Shown: one piece after another, positions 17,893 through 24,331 of the stretch
Numbering within the stretch: position 1 is the stretch's first letter
How the letters are laid out: every line of letters begins with the position of its first letter
From: Acidimicrobiaceae bacterium
Lineage (GTDB): Bacteria > Actinomycetota > Acidimicrobiia > Acidimicrobiales > Palsa-688
NCBI GenBank assembly: GCA_030838045.1
Contig: JAUTXN010000332.1
Coordinates: 1 to 33,379 of the forward strand
DNA: 33,379 bases
Reading direction: 5' to 3'
The notes under the pieces: model-generated
Database searches by the model: none
What the model was told of the DNA's origin: nothing
What the model saw: the letters and a program-made list of their open reading frames with translations, nothing else
Made by a program: the position numbers and the translations under genes

Positions 17893-17914
17893 CTGACCGG
17901 CCCCGGGTGGTCAG
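17893..17914. terminator. Bidirectional hairpin between tetR and 17911 gene
   Basis: CTGACC and GGTCAG arms around GGCCCCGGGT in the 25-bp gap between two convergent stops. The GC-rich stem has no T-tract, as is common in high-GC actinobacteria. Confidence 0.4.
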
Positions 17915-18459
17915 CTGCGGCGGGTGGGCTTCGACTTCGGTGGCGTGTATCGGCGGTTGGGGGCCGGGGTCTTGGACACGGCCGCCGCGCCCGGGGCGGC
18001 GCGTCCCTTGCGACTGGCCTTGGCGGCCGCCCGGGCCTGGGCCGCCACCCGTCGCTCCGCCGCGGTCAGGACGGGCTGTGCCCGCCGGGCCTTGTTCTGG
18101 GCGTTGCTGGTGCGCATCACCAGGTAGCCGCTGTAGGCCACGCACGCCAACTCGAGGGGTAGGAGTTGCGAAAGCGCGATCCCAACGAGGAATCCCGCCA
18201 GGGCCGTGAAGACGCGTTGTCCGTGGCGTACCGCGACCACCAACAAGGCGGTGGCCAGGGCACCGATGGTGCCCAGCAGCACGTCGTGGGGGCCGGTCAG
18301 GGCCACGCCAGCCGCAGCGGCCGCCGCGAAACCGGCCAGGATGTAGCCGATCCGCTGTTCGCGGGGGTCCATCAGGGTGGGCTTGGGCACTGGTGCCGGA
18401 CGTCCGATCTCCGGCACCGAGTCGGATCCGACCGGTTCGACCTCGTCGGATCCGTTCAT
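17911..18459 (-). CDS. Small membrane protein with basic C-terminal tail
   Basis: Not recognised. 182 residues: an acidic/Pro-rich N-terminus (about 1-35), then three or so hydrophobic segments (IGYILAGFAAAAAAGVAL, VLLGTIGALATALLVVAV, TALAGFLVGIALSQLLPLELACVAYSGYL), and a strongly basic Ala/Lys/Arg tail from about residue 118 (NKARRAQ... KSKPTRRS). The tail could bind nucleic acid or acidic lipids, but that is only suggested by charge. Its ATG overlaps the stop of the upstream 116-aa gene (ATGA), so the two are probably co-translated. Confidence 0.75.
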   Translation of the reverse strand: MNGSDEVEPVGSDSVPEIGRPAPVPKPTLMDPREQRIGYILAGFAAAAAAGVALTGPHDVLLGTIGALATALLVVAVRHGQRVFTALAGFLVGIALSQLLPLELACVAYSGYLVMRTSNAQNKARRAQPVLTAAERRVAAQARAAAKASRKGRAAPGAAAVSKTPAPNRRYTPPKSKPTRRS

Positions 18460-18806
18460 TCGGCCGGATCAGGATCGGCACCGGGCGGTGCCAGGAGCCA
18501 GGGCCGGATCTTCACCACTTTGTCGCTCGGAAGGATGCCGCCCAGATCCGCTTCGACCGAAAGGTCGGTCGGAGGCTCTCCCGATGCCTCCATCACGACC
18601 GCCGCTTCCTCACGGGGCGCCTCAAAGACTTCCTTGAGACCCAAGCCGAAACCGGTCAGCAGTACACCGGCCACACTCCGCCGCCGCCACGACTCCATTC
18701 GGGGAGGGAGGGCGGTATGAAGCTCCCCGTCGGCATCGGGCCCCGCGTCGAGATGAAACTCCATCCCGTCCACGTCTACCGCTCGCGGCTGGTCGGCCTC
18801 CTCCAC
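18456..18806 (-). CDS. Conserved-looking hypothetical protein, 116 aa
   Basis: Not recognised. An acidic protein (MEEADQPRAVDVDGMEFHLDAG...) with a central stretch WRRRSVAGVLLTGFGLGLKEVFE that could be a short membrane-contact or amphipathic segment, and a Pro/Asp-rich end. It is coupled by a 4-bp ATGA overlap to the membrane protein gene downstream, which supports it being a real gene and suggests a shared function. Confidence 0.6.
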   Translation of the reverse strand: MEEADQPRAVDVDGMEFHLDAGPDADGELHTALPPRMESWRRRSVAGVLLTGFGLGLKEVFEAPREEAAVVMEASGEPPTDLSVEADLGGILPSDKVVKIRPWLLAPPGADPDPAE

Positions 18807-18841
18807 ACTCCCACCGTACTCAACCTCGAAGGTGCAGCGTC

Positions 18842-19003
18842 CTAGTCGAGTGCGTCCTTGACCTTGTCTTTCACGTCGTCAACCTTGTCCTTGACCGAAC
18901 CCGTGGCCCGGTCGATCTTGCCTTCGCGCTTCATGTCGTCATCGTCGGTCAGGTCGCCCACGGCTTCCTTGGCGCGACCCTTGAGATCGTCTGTGTTGGT
19001 CAT
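18842..19003 (-). CDS. CsbD-like stress protein, 53 aa (missed by ORF track)
   Basis: Reading the minus strand from ATG at 19003 gives MTNTDDLKGRAKEAVGDLTD followed by a charged Lys/Asp-rich repeat ending VKDKVKDALD and TAG. The start DLKGRAKEAVGDLTDD, the segment KREGKIDRATGSVKDK and the high Lys/Asp/Glu content are typical of the CsbD family of small general-stress proteins, which are usually 55-70 residues. Its biochemical role is unknown; in several bacteria the family is induced by general stress. It follows the glycosyltransferase gene by 35 bp on the same strand and may share its transcript. Confidence 0.85.
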   Translation of the reverse strand: MTNTDDLKGRAKEAVGDLTDDDDMKREGKIDRATGSVKDKVDDVKDKVKDALD

Positions 19004-19038
19004 ACCTGGATTGTTCCCCGCCGGTCAGGGCGGAAACG

Positions 19039-20058
19039 TCAGCTCTGGGCGAGCAGCTCGTCGAAAAGGGCCAAGTGCTCGTCGACCATACGACGGGTAG
19101 AGAAGTAGTCCTCGACCGCCGCCCGGCAGGCTGAACGCTCGAGTTGGTCGACCTGCCCGATCCGCTCGGCCATGTCGGTGACGTCATTGCACAGGAATCC
19201 GGTCTTGCCATCTTCGACGATCTCAGGGGCGGCGCCCTCGGGAAATGAGAGGACAGGAGTTCCGCAGGCCAGCGCTTCGACCATGACCAGTCCGAACGGC
19301 TCGGCCCACCTGATCGGGTTCAGCAGCGCTCGGGCACCGGCGAGGAGACTCAGCTTCTGGGCATGGGGCACCTCACCGAGGTAGCGGATGTCGTCGTTGA
19401 GGTACGGCTTGACGTAGGTGTCGAAGTACTCGAACTCCCATGGTTCGCGCATCTTGGCGGCCAGGAGCAGGGGCACTCCGGCCTTCCATGCCGCTTCAAC
19501 CGCTCGATGGGCCCCTTTCTCAGGCGCCATCCGACCGAGGAACAGGAAGTAGCCGCCGTCTCCATGGCCCACCGGGAACGAGTCGGGGTTGATCCCATGG
19601 TGGATGACGCGGGCGATCGGGATGTCCGGAACCTGGCGCCGCTGGTCGTGGGAGATGGCGATGATGGGCACGCGATGCGCGATCCGGCGGTAGATGTCGG
19701 CCAGCTCTTCATTGAAGGGACCGTGGATGGTGGTCACGACATTCATGTCGGGAAATCGTTCGGAGTAGACGGGACCGAAGACCGTGTGGTCGTGGACGAT
19801 GTCGTACCCCTGGACGGCCTCGTAGGCGTGCATGACGTGGCGCAGCTCGGGGACGGCGATTCCGATGCGATGACCTTCGGCGTGCGGGAGGACCCACTTG
19901 GTGGGCACCTGCGAGGTGGAGTCGCCGGTGGCGAAGAGGACCACCTCGTGGCCCGCGGTTTGAAAACCCCGCGCCAGTTCGTCGACGATCAGCTCGATCC
20001 CGCCGTACAGGTTCGGGGGGATGGGCGCCCAGGGAGGGGCGATAACAGCGATGCGCAT
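19039..20058 (-). CDS. GT4-family glycosyltransferase
   Basis: A 339-residue GT-B enzyme. The N-terminal Rossmann half opens MRIAVIAPPWAPIPPNLYGGIELIVDELARGF, with the GGIE glycine-rich loop. The C-terminal half has FLFLGRMAPEKGAHRAVEAA and the nucleotide-sugar signature EPFGLVMVEALACGTPVLSFPEGAAPEIVEDG (the EX7E motif of GT4). It transfers a sugar from a nucleotide-sugar donor; the acceptor cannot be told from sequence. No export or polysaccharide genes flank it. It is divergent from glpX. Confidence 0.92.
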   Translation of the reverse strand: MRIAVIAPPWAPIPPNLYGGIELIVDELARGFQTAGHEVVLFATGDSTSQVPTKWVLPHAEGHRIGIAVPELRHVMHAYEAVQGYDIVHDHTVFGPVYSERFPDMNVVTTIHGPFNEELADIYRRIAHRVPIIAISHDQRRQVPDIPIARVIHHGINPDSFPVGHGDGGYFLFLGRMAPEKGAHRAVEAAWKAGVPLLLAAKMREPWEFEYFDTYVKPYLNDDIRYLGEVPHAQKLSLLAGARALLNPIRWAEPFGLVMVEALACGTPVLSFPEGAAPEIVEDGKTGFLCNDVTDMAERIGQVDQLERSACRAAVEDYFSTRRMVDEHLALFDELLAQS

Positions 20059-20172
20059 GAGTCGATTGAATCACGCAACGGGAACCTCGCCCGACAGCCC
20101 CGGGGGACGGCCGAGTTCCTTCCACCTCGGCTTCACCATCGCGGGGGAGGTATTTTCCCCAGGTCTTCTCCT

Positions 20173-20178
20173 AGGTTG
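20173..20178 (+). promoter_or_regulatory. Candidate -10 (TAGGTT) for a leaderless glpX mRNA
   Basis: TAGGTT ends 5 bp before the glpX ATG, so transcription would begin at or next to the start codon. No Shine-Dalgarno sequence is visible before the ATG. The -35 region is poor. Confidence 0.35.
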
Positions 20179-20183
20179 AGTCG

Positions 20184-21146
20184 ATGCTCAGCACTACTGA
20201 CGCGTCCTGGCCCGACCGCATGGCCTCCCTTGCACTGCCGCTGCTGGACGCCGCCACCGTCGCCGCGGCCCGCTGCCATGCCTGGATCGGCCGGGGTGAC
20301 AAGCACGCCGCCGACCACGCCGCGGTCGAGGCGATGCGAGCCCACCTCTCGACTGTTCCCGGCCACGGGGTGGTCGTGATCGGCGAGGGGGAGAAGGACA
20401 ACGCTCCGATGCTCTTCGCGGGCGAGGAGATCGGCAGTGGGCACGGGCCCGACTTCGATCTCGCAGTCGACCCGCTGGAGGGGACCAACCTGTGCGCCCG
20501 GGGATGGCCGGGGGCCATCACCGTCCTGGCGGCGGCGCCCCGCCACACCTTCGCCCCGATCGTCGGGTTCTACATGGACAAGTTGGTGGTCGGGCCGGCC
20601 GCCCGGGGCGCGATCGACATCGAGGCGCCGATCGAGGAGAACCTGTCGACGGTGGCCGCGGCCATCGGCGTGAAGGTGTCCAGCCTGCAGGTCGCCGTGC
20701 TGGCCAAGCCCCGCCACGTGGAGTTGATCGCCCGCATCCGGGCGACTGGCGCCGGCGTCGTCGAGATACCCGATGGGGACGTCATGGCGGGCTTGGCGGC
20801 GCTGGTGCCGGGCGGCGGCATCGACCTGTCGGCCGGCATCGGGGGGGCGCCCGAAGGGGTGATCACGGCCTGCGCGGTGCGGCTGTTGGGTGGCGACATG
20901 CAAGGCAAGGCGGCTCCCCAGAGTGACGAGGAGCGCCAGATGGTCGCCGACGCGGGTGAGCTGGGCAAGGTCTACAACCGCGACGACCTGTCCGAGTCCG
21001 ACGACGGCATCTTCGTTGCCAGCGGGGTCACGGGCAGCACGGCCCTGCCTGGGGTGACGATCGCCTCAGACGGCTTTCACGTCCAAAGCGTGCTGATCAC
21101 CCGCGACCAGGGCCTGCTGCGCATCGGCTGCACCGTCCCCGACTGA
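20184..21146 (+). CDS. glpX: Class II fructose-1,6-bisphosphatase
   Basis: Hydrolyses fructose-1,6-bisphosphate to fructose-6-phosphate in gluconeogenesis, and serves the Calvin cycle in autotrophs. 320 residues, normal for GlpX. Diagnostic motifs are the metal-binding VVIGEGEKDNAPML and DLAVDPLEGTNLCA, then GGIDLSAGIGGAPEGVITACAVRLLGGDMQGK and the C-terminal GVTGSTALPGV. The N-terminus has the family's ATVAAARCHAWIGRGDKHAADHAAVEAMR. It sits alone between divergent and convergent neighbours. Because this genome seems to encode RuBisCO 13 kb away, the enzyme may also work in CO2 fixation (inference). Confidence 0.96.
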   Translation: MLSTTDASWPDRMASLALPLLDAATVAAARCHAWIGRGDKHAADHAAVEAMRAHLSTVPGHGVVVIGEGEKDNAPMLFAGEEIGSGHGPDFDLAVDPLEGTNLCARGWPGAITVLAAAPRHTFAPIVGFYMDKLVVGPAARGAIDIEAPIEENLSTVAAAIGVKVSSLQVAVLAKPRHVELIARIRATGAGVVEIPDGDVMAGLAALVPGGGIDLSAGIGGAPEGVITACAVRLLGGDMQGKAAPQSDEERQMVADAGELGKVYNRDDLSESDDGIFVASGVTGSTALPGVTIASDGFHVQSVLITRDQGLLRIGCTVPD

Positions 21147-21152
21147 GCACAG

Positions 21153-21177
21153 CGGCCGCCCCCAGCGGCGGCGGCCG
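21153..21177. terminator. GC-rich hairpin after glpX
   Basis: Arms CGGCCGCC (21153-21160) and GGCGGCCG (21170-21177) lie between the convergent stops of glpX and the 21183 gene. No T-tract; likely a bidirectional terminator. Confidence 0.5.
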
Positions 21178-21182
21178 GACGG

Positions 21183-21575
21183 TCAGAACTGGTTCGGTGA
21201 GGCGGAGGTGCTGACCGGCGGCGCAGGCGTCTTCTTCATGGGCGGCGGGCGGTTGACACCCCAGCGGATGCCGCCGGGTCCCATGGCCTTGCCGCCGAAG
21301 CGGTCGGGGCTCGACTCGAAGTCGGTGCCGCCTTCTTCGCTTTCGTAGGGCTCGTCGATGATGGTGCGCAGCGAGGTCCAGTCGACCGCCACACGGACCC
21401 TGCGGCCCATGTCATCGATCTCGGCAACCTGGCCGTCAGCGACGTCGCCGGTGTAGCCCTCGATGACCATTGCTTCGGCGCCGACGCTGATGGGGCCCAC
21501 GAGTTGGTCGAGCGGGACCCACGACGGCTCCTCGGGGTTGTCGACGTTTCGGGTAATCGTGACAACTGTGATCAT
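21183..21575 (-). CDS. Hypothetical protein, 130 aa
   Basis: Not recognised. The first ~75 residues look like a compact beta-rich domain (ITVVTITRNV, AEMVIEGYTG-like strands, GQVAEIDDMGRRVRVAVDWTSL), and the remainder is a Gly/Pro-rich flexible tail ending PPPMKKTPAPPVSTSASPNQF. It starts 9 bp after the DUF2786 gene stop, so the two are probably one transcript. Confidence 0.65.
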   Translation of the reverse strand: MITVVTITRNVDNPEEPSWVPLDQLVGPISVGAEAMVIEGYTGDVADGQVAEIDDMGRRVRVAVDWTSLRTIIDEPYESEEGGTDFESSPDRFGGKAMGPGGIRWGVNRPPPMKKTPAPPVSTSASPNQF

Positions 21576-21584
21576 GGCTCCAGC

Positions 21585-22067
21585 TTAGCTTTCGGACTCG
21601 GGTGTGTGGCTACCGGACATGACGCGATCCCAGATCAGTTTCTCGATCTTGGCCCGGTCGTTGGGTCGGAAGTGGCGCCGGCAGCCGTACGGCAGCCGCT
21701 TCAGCGGCAGGCACAGGATGTCGCAGGCAACTTCCAGAACTCCGTCGTACTCGTCGAGGACAGCCGACCACTCGGCGGTCTTGGTCTGCCAGGTCTCGTC
21801 CTCGTCTTCGTAGGCCTGGACGATCTCCTTGAGGCGACCGAGCTCGGCCATGACGACCGCGACCTTCAGCTCCTCGCACGGGAAGGCGAGCAGTTCGGCG
21901 TCGATCTCGTAGCGCTCGGCCAGCGACATCGCCTTGGAATAGAAGGCCTGGGTCTCGCCCTCGAACTCGCTCGACTCGGCGGTGGCGAGCAGGGCCCGCA
22001 CCTTGAGCAGGACTTCAAGCTCCTCTTTCTCCTCCATGGCCTGCGCCAGGATCTCGGCCCTGAGCAC
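21585..22067 (-). CDS. DUF2786-domain protein
   Basis: 160 residues. The N-terminal segment EVLLKVRALLATAESSEFEGETQAFYSKAMSLAERYEIDAELL matches the DUF2786 pattern (a short helical hairpin domain with KxRALLAxAES and xKAQxLxxRYxID). The remainder is acidic and ends with a Cys-containing stretch, VACDILCLPLKRLPYGCRRHF. The function of DUF2786 proteins is not known. The ORF track start is a GTG at 22067 with a GA-rich stretch too close to serve well; an in-frame ATG at 22037 (MEEKEELEVLL) is an equally good start. Confidence 0.75.
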   Translation of the reverse strand: MLRAEILAQAMEEKEELEVLLKVRALLATAESSEFEGETQAFYSKAMSLAERYEIDAELLAFPCEELKVAVVMAELGRLKEIVQAYEDEDETWQTKTAEWSAVLDEYDGVLEVACDILCLPLKRLPYGCRRHFRPNDRAKIEKLIWDRVMSGSHTPESES

Positions 22068-22138
22068 CTCTTCTTGTACCGTGCCGCTGCGCGTTGTGAT
22101 GGCTGCTCACCTCTTCAGAGTTGATTCTTGGAACCTCG

Positions 22139-22160
22139 GCGGTTGCCGCCTTGCAACCGC
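22139..22160. promoter_or_regulatory. Inverted repeat upstream of the DUF2786 gene
   Basis: Perfect 8-bp arms GCGGTTGC and GCAACCGC around a 6-base loop, about 70 bp upstream of the DUF2786 start on the minus strand. Could be an RNA hairpin in the 5' leader or a regulator site. Confidence 0.35.
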
Positions 22161-22235
22161 GCGACGCGCTCCTCCTACGAAAATAGCAAACAGCCCGGCC
22201 AAGGCACGGCCAGACTTCGCCCGGATTTGATCCGA

Positions 22236-22289
22236 GCGCCGGGCGAGCGTCAGGCCAGCCCCGGGCCAGCGCCGGGCGAGCGCCAGGCC
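22236..22289. repeat. 21-bp direct repeat after the PilZ gene
   Basis: GCGCCGGGCGAGCGYCAGGCC occurs at 22236-22256 and 22269-22289 (one mismatch), separated by 12 bp. The second copy touches the stop of the PilZ gene. The surrounding GC-rich sequence can form several short stems and may act as its terminator. Confidence 0.6.
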
Positions 22290-22990
22290 TACGGCGGGCT
22301 GGGCTGGGTCGAGGTGATCTTGCCCGACGACCACAGCTTGGCGGCGGCCGTCCCCCCGAGCTTGCGGTAGGCGTAGCGCTCGACGCGCTCACGGGAGTCG
22401 GCGTCGATCGAGGTGAAGGCCAGGCGTATCGTTGCCGGACCTTCGGGGTCGACCGTCACCTGCACCACCCGCCCGAGGACCAGGATGGGATCGCTTCCGG
22501 GAAGGAAGAAGGCCAAGGCCAGCTTGGACCCTTCGACGAGAGAAGGGTGGGCGGCGATGACCATCTTGAGTCCGCCGCCCCCCAGGTTGCTGACCTCACC
22601 CGGGGCGCTCAGGAACGCCTGGTTCTTGCTGTCGAGCAGGGCGCAGGGGATCGTCATGTCGACGTCGGCGCGGACGAATCGGCGCCGCTGCGTCGTGGAG
22701 ATCTGCTTGGGTGGCTGCAGGCGGATGATGCCGGGGGCGTCGGGGGAATCCGACGCCTGGGTCTCGACGACCTCGGTGACGAACTGGCAGAAACCCGAGT
22801 GGTCGCCGTAGCTCCCGCGAACCTTGGTCCCGGTCGGGAAGCTCTCGATGGCCCCGGCGTCGGCGACGGTGAGGATGAGGCCCCGGTCGGTGAAGGCCGC
22901 CATGGCCCCCATCGTCGTCACCCGCGGCTCGCTGTCCACGACCTCGAGCTCGACGCGTTCGGGGAAGACTTCCGCCAAGAGGTCGCTCAT
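22289..22990 (-). CDS. PilZ-domain (c-di-GMP receptor) protein
   Basis: A 233-residue protein with a YcgR-like layout: an N-terminal beta domain (about 1-95) followed by a PilZ domain (about 100-215). The PilZ signature is QRRRFVRADVDMTIPC (RxxxR) followed about 35 residues later by SNLGGGGLKM, in the place of the usual (D/N)xSxxG motif; the first Ser/Asp is displaced, so c-di-GMP affinity is not certain. Such proteins bind c-di-GMP and control motility, secretion or surface polymers. No flagellar or cyclase gene is nearby. It is divergent from the hydrogenase operon, with 291 bp between starts. Confidence 0.82.
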   Translation of the reverse strand: MSDLLAEVFPERVELEVVDSEPRVTTMGAMAAFTDRGLILTVADAGAIESFPTGTKVRGSYGDHSGFCQFVTEVVETQASDSPDAPGIIRLQPPKQISTTQRRRFVRADVDMTIPCALLDSKNQAFLSAPGEVSNLGGGGLKMVIAAHPSLVEGSKLALAFFLPGSDPILVLGRVVQVTVDPEGPATIRLAFTSIDADSRERVERYAYRKLGGTAAAKLWSSGKITSTQPSPP

Positions 22991-23179
22991 GGCGCCATTG
23001 TTACGCCTCAGCCGCCCGCGGGCGACTCGACCCGGTGGATTCTTCGGCTGCGGCCAGCCCCGGCGGCCCAGCCTCCCCCGAATGGGGGATCACCCCTGGT
23101 GAATCTTGACGAAACTGATCGCAGATAGGGCTGAACAGGCCCCCGGTGGGAGGGCGGGGGCTGTGTGAAGACTGTGTAT

Positions 23180-23200
23180 ATGGGTGTGAAAGACACCCAT
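23180..23200. promoter_or_regulatory. Perfect inverted repeat upstream of the hydrogenase operon
   Basis: ATGGGTGT-GAAAG-ACACCCAT, 8-bp arms with a 5-bp centre, about 80 bp before the hhyS start in the 291-bp gap that also serves the divergent PilZ gene. It could be an operator or a hairpin in the hhy leader. The rest of the gap (22991-23281) holds a TTGACG at 23106 but no well-spaced -10, and no convincing gene. Confidence 0.5.
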
Positions 23201-23281
23201 TTACAGGCTTGCCTCGATCCCGTAGACATTCCCCCTGGCGCACCATGCGCCGTCCACTAGGACCGCGGGAGGCAAAGCAGT

Positions 23282-24328
23282 ATGGCATCTGCGCTGGACG
23301 AGACAGTGATCCATGTCTTGTGGATCAATGCTGGGCTCAGCTGTGACGGCGACTCGGTCGCCCTCACCTCAGCGACCCAGCCCAGCATCGAGGAAATTGC
23401 TCTTGGGGCATTGCCCGGACTGCCGAAGATTGCAGTTCACTGGCCGCTCATCGACTTTGAGTGCGGCCCGGTAGGCGGGGCGGATGACTTCATCGAGTGG
23501 TTCTTCATGGCTGAGCGAGGTGAACTAGAGCCGTTCGTGCTGGTGGTTGAGGGGTCCATCCCCAACGAGGCCATCAAGCGTGAGGGTTACTGGTGCGGGT
23601 TCGGCAACAACCCGGCCACCGACCAGCCCATGACGACGAGTGAGTGGCTTGACCGGTTGGCACCGAAGGCGACGGCGATCCTCGCCGTTGGCACCTGTGC
23701 AACCTACGGTGGCATTCACGCCATGTCCGGCAACCCCACTGGGGCCATGGGTGTGGCTGACTACCTCGGCTGGGGCTGGAAGTCAAAGGCCGGCCTGCCG
23801 ATTGTCAACGTGCCGGGCTGCCCGATCCATCCCGACAACCTGTCGGAGACCATTCTTTACCTGCTGTACCAGGCCACTGGCCAGGCCCCGATGATCCCCC
23901 TGGATGACGCCCTTCGGCCCCTGTGGCTGTTCGGCAACACCGTCCATGAGGGTTGCGACCGGGCCGGCTACTACGAGCAGGGCGACTTCGCCGACGAGTA
24001 CGGCTCGCCCAAGTGCATCGTGAAGCTGGGCTGCTGGGGCCCCGTGGTCAAGTGCAATGTCCCCAAGCGGGGCTGGACCAACGGCGTGGGCGGTTGCCCG
24101 AACGTCGGCGGCATCTGCATCGGATGCACGATGCCGGGCTTCCCGGACAAGTTCATGCCCTTCATGGACGAGCCCCCGGGTGCTAGGGTCTCGACCGCAG
24201 CTTCGGGGGTTTATGGCGGCGCGATTCGTGGATTGCGGCGTATTACAGGCAAGACCGTGGACGAGGAGCCGAAGTGGCGTACGCCAGGCAAGAAGCTCCT
24301 GACCGGATACAAGGGCGAGTGGAGGTAG
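23282..24328 (+). CDS. hhyS: Group 1h [NiFe] hydrogenase small subunit
   Basis: The electron-transfer subunit of an actinobacterial-type high-affinity uptake hydrogenase, relaying electrons from H2 through three Fe-S clusters. ATG at 23282 follows GGGAGG. 348 residues, with no Tat signal and no C-terminal membrane helix, as in group 1h. The proximal cluster segment is LSCDGDS: C21 is followed at +3 by D24 instead of the usual Cys, with C139 (GTCATYGG) and C180 (PGCPIHPDN) completing the site. The Cys-to-Asp change is a known mark of this group. Distal ligands H222, C225, C245 and C251 and medial ligands C258, C279 and C282 are visible, with an additional C272. It is followed 3 bp later by hhyL, whose ribosome site GGAGG lies in the last hhyS codons. 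Confidence 0.96.
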   Translation: MASALDETVIHVLWINAGLSCDGDSVALTSATQPSIEEIALGALPGLPKIAVHWPLIDFECGPVGGADDFIEWFFMAERGELEPFVLVVEGSIPNEAIKREGYWCGFGNNPATDQPMTTSEWLDRLAPKATAILAVGTCATYGGIHAMSGNPTGAMGVADYLGWGWKSKAGLPIVNVPGCPIHPDNLSETILYLLYQATGQAPMIPLDDALRPLWLFGNTVHEGCDRAGYYEQGDFADEYGSPKCIVKLGCWGPVVKCNVPKRGWTNGVGGCPNVGGICIGCTMPGFPDKFMPFMDEPPGARVSTAASGVYGGAIRGLRRITGKTVDEEPKWRTPGKKLLTGYKGEWR

Positions 24329-24331
24329 TCG

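Noticed and set aside
22015-22392. 125-aa minus-strand ORF across the PilZ-DUF2786 gap
   Set aside because: Overlaps both flanking genes in another frame, has Arg/Pro/Gly-rich composition typical of GC-rich shadows, and shows no recognisable motif.
23146-23346. 66-aa ORF before hhyS
   Set aside because: Overlaps the hhyS start in another frame, has no ribosome site and no family resemblance.
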